Source of the DNA: Candidatus Thorarchaeota archaeon
Lineage (GTDB): Archaea; Asgardarchaeota; Thorarchaeia; Thorarchaeales; Thorarchaeaceae
Assembly: GCA_013388835.1 (NCBI GenBank)
Contig: JACAEL010000067.1
Coordinates: 1-41,334 of the forward strand
Direction: 5' to 3'
DNA: 41,334 nt
The translations under genes and the position numbers were made by a program. Below the pieces are notes generated by a model, which saw only the letters and a list, made by a program, of their open reading frames with translations, had not been told where the DNA came from and did no database searches. Each line of letters begins with the position of its first letter. Position 1 is the first letter of the stretch. Positions 23,533 through 31,440 of this stretch are shown in pieces.

Positions 23533-25182
23533 TCACGAGTGGAAGGGATTGCTTTGAACTGAGAACAGGCACACGACAAGTCTGCCATGATCTGTCTGGG
23601 AGTAGAGGTATCCATTGGATGAGGCCCACTGTATCACTTGTCCCTCCGGGTCCAGTGTGTATGCATATGACCACACGTACCATACAGACCCCTCTGCAAG
23701 AATCAGCGACTCTAACAAGCTGGTAAGACTCGCTCCATAGGACACACCGGTCACGTTGATTCGTCCTTGGTATGTTCTCGCATAGTAGTCAAGAACTCCT
23801 GCACCAAAGGTGGGTTCCACTAGGACCGTCATGTTAGTGTCAGAGTATGACGCGATATACTTGATAGCTCCTCGATTGTCTTCTGCCCCGCCGGCAATGC
23901 TGTAGGGATAAGAGCTGTCGGCCTCTATCAGTATCCTCGGTGCATATACAAGACCAAACAGGGTCACACCCAAGACAAACACAGCAAGCCAGCTGACTCT
24001 TCGACTTGTCCATGTCCGATGCGTAAGTCTACCGAGAGCACTGCCGGCCACCGAGAGAATCATGAATCTGGAAGACACCAGGTCAACGAGCCCGGCCAGC
24101 CCTTCTGCAATCAGTATGATGAGTACAGGTAGCAGGCACAGTACGTATCGGATATTGAAGAACCAATAACCCGTGAGGTGAAGAGCATAGTTGGCTGCAA
24201 CAAAGGCCGCCATGATCATGGTCAGGTCTAGTGGAAGAGGTGCTGTTCTTCTGGCCTGTAGGGTCCTCCAGAACCCGGCCAGAATCAGAAGCAGGAATGG
24301 AGTGCTCCATGCAGCCACATAGGCGACAGCCTCGAGTGTGAGTTCGTATCCCGTGGTACTGGCAGGCAGGAAGAACGCACTTGTGAGAAAGAGTATCTGC
24401 TGTGGCTTGATGAGTCGTCCTGCATGGGCTGCTGCCAGAACGCCAAACTGGTCAACAACAATGGGCACCAACGGCAGTGCTGCAAGTCCAATCAAGACAT
24501 ATGCACCAAGAATGCCCTTCAGCTGCATGGCTCTACCTCTTGCCACTCTTGCATAGGCAGAGTTGACGATGTGGTAACAGAAGAGCAACGCCAAGTATGC
24601 AACGCCGTAGTAGTGGACATATGCAAGGGCAACTCCTGATGCGGCTGTCGTCAACCACGGTCTCATCTGGTCTTGGTCACGCGCAATGAAGTACAGGTAG
24701 GTGGTCAGCAGTATCAGAAATGGCAGAAGCGTGTATGCTCGTGCCTCGTTTCCGAAGCGGACCAAGTACGGATTTGTCGCCAGCATTGGAACAGTGAGAA
24801 TTGAGACTCTGTGGTCCGCGGAGACTCTGTCGGCAAGCAGGTAGGTCATCCATATCACTGCCACTCCAAACACCAGTGATGGAAAGCGAACAGTCCACTC
24901 CGCATCCCCAAACAGGTGAACCAGTGGCCAGAGCAGCAGGAAGTAGCCCGGTGGATGCCCGGGGTCTTGCGCAGTAGCTTCGAGAGACCCTGATGAATCA
25001 ACTATGGTCGCATACTCGTCAATCCAAAGGCTTCGCCCAAAACCTACGAGTGCGAGCGTCGAGTAGACGACACTCCACAGCAGGATCCAGACTGCTCTGT
25101 TTCTGGTGATCAACTTGCCCATCTCATCCGAGAGCTTTTCTTGGGTCGAGAAGGCCTCCGCTTTATCCCTGTTGGTACTCAT
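23533..25182 (-). CDS. GT39/ArnT-like membrane glycosyltransferase
   Basis: A 549-residue multi-helix enzyme using a lipid-linked sugar, of the PMT/ArnT/GT39 superfamily. The first external loop carries the catalytic acidic pair in LWIDEYATIV (D55, E56) after helix 1, then HPPGYFLLLW (H76) at the start of helix 2, a hallmark block of this superfamily. About ten to twelve helices follow, then a C-terminal external domain (about 440-549). It probably transfers mannose or a related sugar to surface proteins. ATG 25182 is used because the TATA-like CTTAAAAA (25213-25220) would start transcription near 25192, after the longer-frame ATG at 25206. Its neighbour, the GT2-flippase fusion, probably makes its lipid-linked donor. 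Confidence 0.8.
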   Translation of the reverse strand: MSTNRDKAEAFSTQEKLSDEMGKLITRNRAVWILLWSVVYSTLALVGFGRSLWIDEYATIVDSSGSLEATAQDPGHPPGYFLLLWPLVHLFGDAEWTVRFPSLVFGVAVIWMTYLLADRVSADHRVSILTVPMLATNPYLVRFGNEARAYTLLPFLILLTTYLYFIARDQDQMRPWLTTAASGVALAYVHYYGVAYLALLFCYHIVNSAYARVARGRAMQLKGILGAYVLIGLAALPLVPIVVDQFGVLAAAHAGRLIKPQQILFLTSAFFLPASTTGYELTLEAVAYVAAWSTPFLLLILAGFWRTLQARRTAPLPLDLTMIMAAFVAANYALHLTGYWFFNIRYVLCLLPVLIILIAEGLAGLVDLVSSRFMILSVAGSALGRLTHRTWTSRRVSWLAVFVLGVTLFGLVYAPRILIEADSSYPYSIAGGAEDNRGAIKYIASYSDTNMTVLVEPTFGAGVLDYYARTYQGRINVTGVSYGASLTSLLESLILAEGSVWYVWSYAYTLDPEGQVIQWASSNGYLYSQTDHGRLVVCLFSVQSNPFHS

Positions 25183-25212
25183 CACTCGACCTTCCAACTG
25201 GCGCATCCATAG

Positions 25213-25220
25213 GTTTTTAA
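25213..25220. promoter_or_regulatory. AT-rich box between divergent GT39 and coiled-coil genes
   Basis: TTTTTAAG read on plus, CTTAAAAA on minus. Placed about 31-38 bases before the GT39 ATG at 25182 it is a good TATA box; on the plus strand it would give an 80-base leader for the coiled-coil gene, so it may serve one or both. Confidence 0.4.
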
Positions 25221-25326
25221 GAAGCCTGGCCGGGACCCACTCACCAGACCTCTCCCATAGGGGCTAGAGGCGTAATCCACCCTAAGAGACAGGGTTCGCA
25301 AAACGAAGTTCTGGGGTAAGAATCAG

Positions 25327-26439
25327 TTGACAGAAGCTGCCGAAACGCCAGTAGAAGACATTGAGATGTTGCGGGAGAAGCTGCGCGAGCTCAAGGCAAA
25401 GGCAAGACAGGACCTTGAGGAGCTCAGAAGAGACCGCGACAAGATGCGAGAGTACAAGACGCTGCGTGACGAGCACAACAAGGAAGTGCGTGCTCTGATC
25501 GAGTCGGTGAAGGCCGAACGTGAAGAACGTGACAGAATAAACAAGGAGATTGCAGAGGCCAAAGAGAGGCGTGCTGCAATACACGCCCAGCTCAAGAGCG
25601 TCTACGATGAGATTCGTGAGCTGCGAAGCGTCATTGTCGGGAGTCCATCCACCGATCAGCGAAGGATGATGCGTCGGGTCGAGGAGCTCGAGTGGCGACA
25701 GCAGACCGAGCTGTTGACTCGGGAAGATGAAGCATCTATTGTGGAGGAGATTGCCAAGATCGAGGCCACGCTCGTGAAGATTGGGCAGGAGAAGGAGAAA
25801 CAGGACAAGATTCACGAGCTGCGACGACTGGCTCGACGACTGAAGGACGAGGCCACGGAGGTTCATCAGAAGGTCTTGGAGCTGTCAGAGCAGTCCCAGA
25901 CGCACCACCAAGAAGTGGTTCGCATACGTCCTCAGCTGGAGCAGTACAAGAAGGCCGCTGACACTGCACACCAGAACTTCGTTGAGTGGCTCAAGCGTGT
26001 GAAGGAGGGAGAGGAGAAGCTCAAAGAAGCCCGGACACAGATCGAGGAGATTCAGGGCAAGATTCGGAAATACGCGTCCGAGAAACAGACCGCTTCGCGG
26101 ACCGAGAAGCGGACGCAGCAGAAGGTGGCCGAGCAGGAACGCCTTGACGCCGCCGTAGAGAAGCTGCAGTCCGGGAAACGCCTCACTTTTGACGAGTTCA
26201 TACTGGCCCAGCGAGTCGTTTCTGATGACTCTAGACGAAGGCCCTTCCGACATGAGGCGGCCGATGAGGACGACGGTGATACGAGCGAGTCGGTTGAGGA
26301 CGCAGCGTCGACTGAGGAAGCAGAGACAGTTGAGGAAGCAATGACCCCCTCGGATGAGCCCTCCGATGATGAGGGCGAGCTGGACGCTGAACTCGATACT
26401 GAGCCTCTTCAAGACGGACAAGACAGTACTGACAGCTGA
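25327..26439 (+). CDS. long coiled-coil protein with acidic tail (COG1340-like)
   Basis: Residues about 10-290 are a nearly continuous coiled coil rich in Glu, Arg, Lys and Leu heptads (for example EMLREKLRELKAKARQDLEE, split across heptads), broken near residues 100-115 (GSPSTDQRRM) where the helix may fold back. A FDEFILAQR segment near 290 is followed by a very acidic Ser/Asp/Glu tail (about 305-370). Archaea encode similar proteins of unknown function, grouped as COG1340. A structural or chromosome/cell-surface linker role is possible. Start TTG 25327 has only a weak GGGGTAA motif upstream. It ends before a hairpin terminator-like sequence, so it is probably monocistronic. Confidence 0.7.
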   Translation: MTEAAETPVEDIEMLREKLRELKAKARQDLEELRRDRDKMREYKTLRDEHNKEVRALIESVKAEREERDRINKEIAEAKERRAAIHAQLKSVYDEIRELRSVIVGSPSTDQRRMMRRVEELEWRQQTELLTREDEASIVEEIAKIEATLVKIGQEKEKQDKIHELRRLARRLKDEATEVHQKVLELSEQSQTHHQEVVRIRPQLEQYKKAADTAHQNFVEWLKRVKEGEEKLKEARTQIEEIQGKIRKYASEKQTASRTEKRTQQKVAEQERLDAAVEKLQSGKRLTFDEFILAQRVVSDDSRRRPFRHEAADEDDGDTSESVEDAASTEEAETVEEAMTPSDEPSDDEGELDAELDTEPLQDGQDSTDS

Positions 26440-26462
26440 TTGCCCACAGTACTGCCCGCGAG

Positions 26463-26489
26463 GTTAGAGGGACGACTGGTTCCTCTAAC
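26463..26489 (+). terminator. terminator-like hairpin after the coiled-coil gene
   Basis: GTTAGAGG (26463-26470) and CCTCTAAC (26482-26489) form an 8-bp stem, extendable by a G-T and an A-T pair to ten, followed by TCTCTC. It is 24 bases beyond the stop codon and 12 bases before the transporter start, so it may either end the first transcript or act in the leader of the second. Confidence 0.5.
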
Positions 26490-26500
26490 TCTCTCACGGC

Positions 26501-27778
26501 ATGGTGAGTGAATTGAGCAGCACAACTCAGAGACCAGTCAGCAGGTGGCCTGCAGGAACCGTCTTCTACTTGCTAGCTCTCGGTTCGGGTGTCATGCGGA
26601 CTCTCAGTATTGCCACTGACTATGTTGCCTTAGGTGAGTTTGATCCACTGGTCTTCGGCTTTGTAGCACAGTGGGTGTCCTTCCTCGTCACTCTCACGAC
26701 TGTCCTGTTTCTATCATTGAAGAAGCGTCACGGGACCGCTCGCAGGCCTCTTGGCTACTCGCTTGATCCTGACTTTGGAAGACTCAGCCTCCTTCCGAGG
26801 AAGCCTATGCAGTACGTGCTGCTTGCTGGATTCTTTGCTGGAGTGTCCACCGCATGTTACTTTTTCTTGATTGGATTCACTGATGCCTCAGCAGTGCTTC
26901 CATATGGGCAGCTTGTCATCATCTACCTCCTCATCGGTGATCTCCTAGCCGAGAAGGACACACCCACGATAATTGAAATACAGTGCATCATATCCATTCT
27001 CTTTGGTGCTCTACTCGTTGGCATGACTCCCGAAGGCTTTGAATCGCCCTACTTCCTTGTTACCCTTCTAATTGTCCTAGGACCGCTCAATCTGTCCTCT
27101 GCATTGATAACCTACTATCAGAAGAAGGCCAAGCGATATGAGGTTGCACCAGGGCTTAAAGTCGATGCTCTGAACATGAGAGTCTGGTCGCTGTTCGTCC
27201 TGAACTCGGTCTTCACCCTGCTAATCCTGCCCGTTGTAACTCCGGAGCAGTGGGCAACGGTGCCGCTTGTCACCCCAACGATGATTGTCTGGATGGCGAT
27301 TGGTTCACTGGCAACCTTCTTGTCAATAGTGTTGTACATCCGTGCGCTGGCCAGAGGATCGATGGCAATTGTCAACTCACTCACATCCATATCCGTGGTA
27401 TTGGGAATCCCTGTAAGCGTGATTGGGAGCCTGACACTCCCCGGCTCCTTTGGGCCAATCACTAGCGACCCCACTACATGGATACTTCGCACGTTTGGGG
27501 TCATACTCGTAGTCGTTGGTATTGTGGCACTTGAAGGGTCTGATGTCCGTTCGATAATCCTGATTCGGACGAAATCCAACGCCGGGGACCTCCTGCCCGC
27601 TCTCTTTAGCGTCAAGGGCGTGGAGAGCGCATCGGCGCTGGCAGGGCGAGAAGACTACCTGCTTAGCGTAAGAAGCCGGAGTCTAGCCAAGACGAGAAAA
27701 CTTGTCCTGAAGAAGATTCAGCAAATCGAGGGTGTCAACACTATCCAGACACTGGTGGTTCTCAAGGAGTATAGGTGA
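26501..27778 (+). CDS. EamA/DMT-like ten-helix transporter fused to a Lrp/AsnC RAM domain
   Basis: Residues about 20-345 are ten hydrophobic helices in the five-plus-five pattern of the drug/metabolite (EamA) transporter superfamily, with the typical internal LPYGQLVIIYLLIGD and ARGSMAIVNSLTSISVVLG helices (the latter like the second EamA repeat). The last 75 residues (about 350-425) are soluble and match the RAM/Lrp-AsnC ligand-binding fold: SIILIRTKSNAGDLLPAL, then GREDYLLSVRSRSLAKTRK, and GVNTIQTLVVLKEYR, the end of many Lrp proteins. RAM domains bind amino acids and dimerise, so the tail could sense a transported amino acid. The stop overlaps the start region of a second RAM gene. A fusion like this is unusual in my knowledge. 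Confidence 0.78.
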   Translation: MVSELSSTTQRPVSRWPAGTVFYLLALGSGVMRTLSIATDYVALGEFDPLVFGFVAQWVSFLVTLTTVLFLSLKKRHGTARRPLGYSLDPDFGRLSLLPRKPMQYVLLAGFFAGVSTACYFFLIGFTDASAVLPYGQLVIIYLLIGDLLAEKDTPTIIEIQCIISILFGALLVGMTPEGFESPYFLVTLLIVLGPLNLSSALITYYQKKAKRYEVAPGLKVDALNMRVWSLFVLNSVFTLLILPVVTPEQWATVPLVTPTMIVWMAIGSLATFLSIVLYIRALARGSMAIVNSLTSISVVLGIPVSVIGSLTLPGSFGPITSDPTTWILRTFGVILVVVGIVALEGSDVRSIILIRTKSNAGDLLPALFSVKGVESASALAGREDYLLSVRSRSLAKTRKLVLKKIQQIEGVNTIQTLVVLKEYR

Positions 27779-27783
27779 TAGTA

Positions 27784-28029
27784 ATGGCAGTGACTGCATA
27801 CATGTTGATGTCAATAGAGATTGGAAGGACTGAAGCTGTTGTCGAGAGGCTGCGAGCAATCGAGCCTATCACTAAAATAGCTGTGACTACAGGGGTTTAT
27901 GACATCATCCTGCGGCTGGAGGTACCCAGTCTTGACGACCTCTATGACATCACGCTTAAGATACATAGCATTCCGGGGATTAAGGAGACCTCGACAGCCG
28001 TGGTAGAAAAGATGTTCATGTCAGTATGA
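27784..28029 (+). CDS. stand-alone Lrp/AsnC ligand-binding (RAM) domain protein
   Basis: An 81-residue protein consisting only of a RAM domain: AYMLMSIEIGRTEAVVERL, TTGVYDIILRLEVPSLDDL and IPGIKETSTAVVEKMF follow the beta-alpha-beta-beta-alpha-beta order, and the same block order is seen in the tail of the preceding transporter. No DNA-binding domain is present. ATG 27784 is preferred over GTG 27775, because GGTGAT, an exact anti-Shine-Dalgarno match, lies four bases upstream; that signal sits across the stop codon of the transporter, so translation is coupled. The pair probably assembles into mixed RAM dimers or octamers, regulating transport or sensing amino acids. Stand-alone RAM (SraA-like) proteins are known in archaea. 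Confidence 0.85.
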   Translation: MAVTAYMLMSIEIGRTEAVVERLRAIEPITKIAVTTGVYDIILRLEVPSLDDLYDITLKIHSIPGIKETSTAVVEKMFMSV

Positions 28030-28440
28030 GCCCATACCATTCATGCTGGAATGGCCTTACTACACCGGTCTTCTCGGTCTCTGACCGCGAAGTCGAGGAT
28101 CATCCCCGATTCAGTCGTCGTTGTCCATGTACGTACTGGTTCGGGAATGCAAATGCCGCTCTGCAAGCCGCAGTGCAGGGGTTTCAAGAGAGCATACTGG
28201 GCAGACCTTCTATGACAGCTCAGCGCATAGTCAGGCGGGCACACAGATGGACCGACCGTGAGTCATTCACATTGACATGAACGGGCTGGTACGCTACTAT
28301 GCATACTACCAGTCTCTTCAGACGCTCGGCCTTTCGTCTCCGACCTAGTCACCTCATACCTTTTATTCGATTGTGCTCTAGCCGCCAGTTGCTGGTTCCA
28401 GCATCAGGGGCCACATTCCATGAGTGAGGTGTGTTGAGCT
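28030..28440. other. intergenic region before the ABC exporter genes
   Basis: No gene is recognised in these 411 bases. The end nearest the ABC gene has a TATA-like CCTTTTATTC (28359-28368). Short pairings include CGGTC-TCT-GACCG (about 28076-28088) and CTGGTA with TACCAG (28286-28312), which could form small hairpins. None resembles a tRNA or a known RNA. Confidence 0.5.
28359..28368 (+). promoter_or_regulatory. TATA-like box for the ABC exporter operon
   Basis: CCTTTTATTC, with a predicted transcript start near 28390 and a 50-base leader carrying GAGGTG before TTG 28441. Confidence 0.5.
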
Positions 28441-29382
28441 TTGTATGAAGTGTCCGCCAACGAATTGACGAGAAGATTCGGTGACATTGTCGCCGTGGAC
28501 AACATGACTCTCGATGTCCCACAGGGCTCCATCTTCGGCTTGCTTGGTCCCAACGGTGCTGGCAAGTCCACTACCGTGAGACTGCTATGTACTCTGCTTA
28601 GACCGGACGCAGGTACCGCCACAGTCTCAGGCCATGACATCATCAAAGAGCCTGTCGCAGTGCGTCAGACTACGGGTGTTCTGCCCGAAGAGGGCAACCA
28701 CACGCTTTACCCTACGATGACCGCAATGGAGAACCTAGAGTACTTCGCTCGACTCTATGGCGTACCAGAAGAGGAGATTCGACCTCGCATTCAGGAACTG
28801 CTTGAGTTCATGGGTCTCTGGGAACGCCGCGACGACCTCGCAGGTGCACTCAGCACCGGCAACCGGCAGCGGCTTGCACTCTGCAGAGCACTACTACACA
28901 AACCCACTGTGTTGTTGCTAGATGAGCCCACTTCCGCACTGGATCCCTTGGCAGCCAAGCGCGTACGAGAATTGATTCTGAGTCTGTCACAGAAGTACGG
29001 TCAGACGTTCTTCATCAACAGCCACAACTTGGCAGAGGTTCAGAGAATCTGTGACAGGATTGCAATCATAGACAAGGGCAAGATACTGCTCATGGGCTCC
29101 ACCGAGGAGTTGAGAAGGGAGCTGAGTTCCGAGCAGGTCTTCCGCATACGTGTCTATGGGGACGTTGCAAGAGCAGAGTCCATCGTACGCTCGCAGGAAT
29201 ACGTTCTTGAGTCAACAGTGGAGGTGGACACAGTCGTGGTCAAGATAAGCGACCCCCTTGAGAACAACTCTCGACTCATGAGCACACTTCTCAACGCGGG
29301 GATCAAGATAGTTGAGTTTGCAGAGGAGGAAGCCACTCTTGAGGACGTCTATCTTCGGACTATAAAGGGAGGTGACCAGTGA
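28441..29382 (+). CDS. ABC transporter ATP-binding protein
   Basis: The ATPase of an ABC-2 exporter. Walker A is GPNGAGKST (36-44), Walker B LLLDEP (158-163), the switch histidine is H195 in FINSHNLAEV, and the D-loop SALDP follows. Two motifs deviate: the Q-loop position is LPEEGN (Glu where Gln is usual) and the signature is LSTGNRQR rather than LSGGQ. LSTGM-like signatures occur in NatA/DRR-type exporters. A C-terminal extension (about 230-313) with IKIVEFAEEEATLEDVYL is also typical of that group. Start TTG 28441 follows GAGGTG. Its stop overlaps the permease start (TGATG), so the two form one operon. Confidence 0.9.
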   Translation: MYEVSANELTRRFGDIVAVDNMTLDVPQGSIFGLLGPNGAGKSTTVRLLCTLLRPDAGTATVSGHDIIKEPVAVRQTTGVLPEEGNHTLYPTMTAMENLEYFARLYGVPEEEIRPRIQELLEFMGLWERRDDLAGALSTGNRQRLALCRALLHKPTVLLLDEPTSALDPLAAKRVRELILSLSQKYGQTFFINSHNLAEVQRICDRIAIIDKGKILLMGSTEELRRELSSEQVFRIRVYGDVARAESIVRSQEYVLESTVEVDTVVVKISDPLENNSRLMSTLLNAGIKIVEFAEEEATLEDVYLRTIKGGDQ

Positions 29383-30140
29383 TGACAAGCAAGTCGATGT
29401 TGGTCGCCAAGGCGGACCTCAAGATGGCCATGAAGTCGAAGCACATCAAGTATAGCTTGGTCTTCCTCGCAGCACTGGCTCCAGTCATGCTAATTCTGAT
29501 TATAGGCTTGCCAGCGGCACTGATTGACCCCGCCAGCCCAGACTACATTGTCGTCAATCTATTCTTGCCCTTGGGTGCAAGTATGCTGACCCTCATGGCG
29601 GTGATTCCCGCAGGACTGATTGCTGCAAATGCCCTTGTGGGTGAGAGAGAGTCCAACACCCTTGAGCCTCTTCTATGCACACCCCTCACGGATCGTGAGT
29701 TGATCTGGGGCAAGACGCTCAGCTCACTGATTCCATGCTTGACAATTCTGTTCGCTGGCACGCTTGCTTCTAGCATCGGCATCAACATACTCATGGTTGC
29801 CTTCAATCGGCCCCTCCTCCTGTTTCCTGACCCTGCTGGCGCATTCCTGATATTCGCTGCAGGACCCGTCGTCGTGTTGTCAATTGTGTCTACCATGATC
29901 CTCGTGAGCGGCAGGGTCAGCAAGGTCTATGAGGCCTATCAGAGTGGTACCATAGCTGCGTTGGTATTGATGATTCCACTATTCGCACCAATGACCTCGT
30001 TGGAGACTGGCATGGCAGACCCCAGCACTATCTGGTTCACCAACATAGTCACGTTCATCATCGCATCAGCAATTGCAAGCATAACGTGGGCGATTGCCCT
30101 GAAACGCTTCAACCGTGACAAGATGGTCTCTCTTGTCTAG
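29382..30140 (+). CDS. ABC-2 type transporter permease
   Basis: A 252-residue membrane protein with about six helices (about 22-44, 58-83, 104-128, 144-171, 182-206 and 218-240), LTDRELIWGKTLSSLIP between the second and third helices (a motif recurring in NatB/ABC-2 permeases), and an ERESNTLEPLL stretch after helix two that is also common to the group. It is the membrane partner of the ATPase directly upstream; start ATG 29382 lies within TGATG with GGAGGTGA upstream. The exported substrate is unknown. The operon ends at a bidirectional hairpin terminator. Confidence 0.87.
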   Translation: MTSKSMLVAKADLKMAMKSKHIKYSLVFLAALAPVMLILIIGLPAALIDPASPDYIVVNLFLPLGASMLTLMAVIPAGLIAANALVGERESNTLEPLLCTPLTDRELIWGKTLSSLIPCLTILFAGTLASSIGINILMVAFNRPLLLFPDPAGAFLIFAAGPVVVLSIVSTMILVSGRVSKVYEAYQSGTIAALVLMIPLFAPMTSLETGMADPSTIWFTNIVTFIIASAIASITWAIALKRFNRDKMVSLV

Positions 30141-30147
30141 TCTCCTG

Positions 30148-30166
30148 GGAGTGGCGACGCCACTCC
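30148..30166. terminator. bidirectional terminator-like hairpin
   Basis: GGAGTGGC and GCCACTCC form a perfect 8-bp stem with a three-base loop, between the convergent permease and carbonic-anhydrase-like genes. The plus side is followed by a pyrimidine-rich run (ACTCTCTTTCTT). It lies eight bases after one stop and 18 bases before the other. Confidence 0.6.
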
Positions 30167-30183
30167 ACTCTCTTTCTTATGGC

Positions 30184-30708
30184 CTATCTGACTCTCCTCA
30201 ATCCCTTTGGATACCTCATGGCTAGGTCACGATAGATCCTCTTGAACTCGCTGAGCTCCTTCTTGTGGTGTTCCTGCACATCGCCGACCACCTTGGCAGG
30301 CACTCCGATTGCAATCTTGCCGTCTGGTATCTTGGTTCGTGCAGTCACTACTGCGCCCTCTCCAACGACCGACCACTCTCCAACCTCCGCGTAGTCTGAC
30401 ACTACTGCCCCCATTCCGATGACTGCTTGACTTCTGACAGTGGCATTGTGGATGATGCAACCGTGGCCAAGCGTCACATCGTCGCCGATGACAGTCCTTT
30501 CACCAGGTCGTGCATGCACCACAACATTGTCTTGGACGCTGCACCCGTTCCCAATCTGTATCTCTCCATAGTCCCCCTTGATGACTGCACCTGGAGCGAC
30601 GTAGCAGAGGCTGCCAAGTGTCACTCTCCCAATCACCGACGCGGAGTCGCTTACATAGGTGTCGTTTCCAACTATTGGTACTCTGCCTTCGAATTCGTAG
30701 ACTGCCAT
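30184..30708 (-). CDS. gamma-carbonic-anhydrase-like hexapeptide-repeat protein
   Basis: A 174-residue left-handed beta-helix protein of the gamma-carbonic anhydrase/PaaY family. It shows repeated hexapeptide turns (VIGRVTLG, VIGDDVTLG, VIGMGAVVS) and the three zinc histidines in order: H65 in NVVVHA, then H82 and H87 in GHGCIIHN. The usual RGD-type strand is KGD here (K44, D46), so a catalytic Arg position is replaced by Lys. Q59 and the rest of the site are kept. Members bind zinc or iron as trimers; some hydrate CO2 and others act as acyltransferase-like proteins, so activity is uncertain. A TATA-like CATTTAATG lies about 40 bases upstream of the ATG. Confidence 0.87.
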   Translation of the reverse strand: MAVYEFEGRVPIVGNDTYVSDSASVIGRVTLGSLCYVAPGAVIKGDYGEIQIGNGCSVQDNVVVHARPGERTVIGDDVTLGHGCIIHNATVRSQAVIGMGAVVSDYAEVGEWSVVGEGAVVTARTKIPDGKIAIGVPAKVVGDVQEHHKKELSEFKRIYRDLAMRYPKGLRRVR

Positions 30709-30812
30709 GTGTCCAGTGTAATCTCACACAGGTATTAGGTCTCCGAAACATTAAATGGCCCCTGTGAGATACTAATCCAGTCTGTTGAAACCTTAGCTGG
30801 GAGCAATCTGCA

Positions 30813-31211
30813 GTGTCACCGAAACGAGACAATCGAGAAGCAGGACCGCTCTTTCCGATACTGAGAGGGGAGTCCGTGGGCCATCACGGTGAGTTCACGG
30901 GCTATGCTGTGATTGTCAAGAGCCCCACGCAGCTCAGAAGGGAGTGGCGCGCTGATCACATTGCGGTACTGGACTCTGCACTCAAGACCTATCTGAGTGA
31001 GAACCCAAACGAAATGGAGTGTCTCTTCGCTGCAGTGTCGGCAGTCCTGTCCGAGTTCGGAGAGTCGATTGGTGACAGTGCTGCAATGGCATATGTCAAT
31101 GAGTGCATATACATAGTGAAGGTCTCCGATGCAAGCCATGTACTTGAAGATGGTATGCACATCCGTGTCGTGGCGCATGAGAACCTCGGCGAGGTCTTCT
31201 TCATAGATTAG
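30813..31211 (+). CDS. stand-alone swivelling-domain protein (PEP-utilizer mobile-domain-like), possibly inactive
   Basis: A 132-residue protein whose pattern resembles the phosphohistidine swivelling domain of PEP-utilizing enzymes or the related aconitase-X small subunit: GEFTGYAVIVKSP near the N-terminus, DHIAVLDS, a helical-rich centre and the terminal strand pair LEDGMHIRVVAHENLGEVFFI. The phospho-His motif expected in PEP utilizers (TxGGxxSHAA) is not present; the aligned segment reads FGESIGDSAAMAYVN. It could be a regulatory or binding module with the swivelling fold. GTG 30813 follows GGGAG. No partner PEP enzyme is adjacent. The call rests on fold-like spacing and needs a profile search. 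Confidence 0.45.
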   Translation: MSPKRDNREAGPLFPILRGESVGHHGEFTGYAVIVKSPTQLRREWRADHIAVLDSALKTYLSENPNEMECLFAAVSAVLSEFGESIGDSAAMAYVNECIYIVKVSDASHVLEDGMHIRVVAHENLGEVFFID

Positions 31212-31440
31212 GGACCTGCTATTGCCCTGCTTCGGCAGGACCATCAGGTGAGGCGACTTGAAGAGTGAAGTCGGAGGCTCCGAGAAGAATGGGCGAGAGT
31301 GACAGTCCTCCATCCTCTCATGCTCACTGTCATCGAAGAGCCCCGAGTTCAGCAGACTGTCTTGCCAACGAGCCAGTTGAATCCGAAGGCATATGACCAC
31401 CTTCCTGCGTGTACTGGACTTGGATGACTTGAAATAGCTG

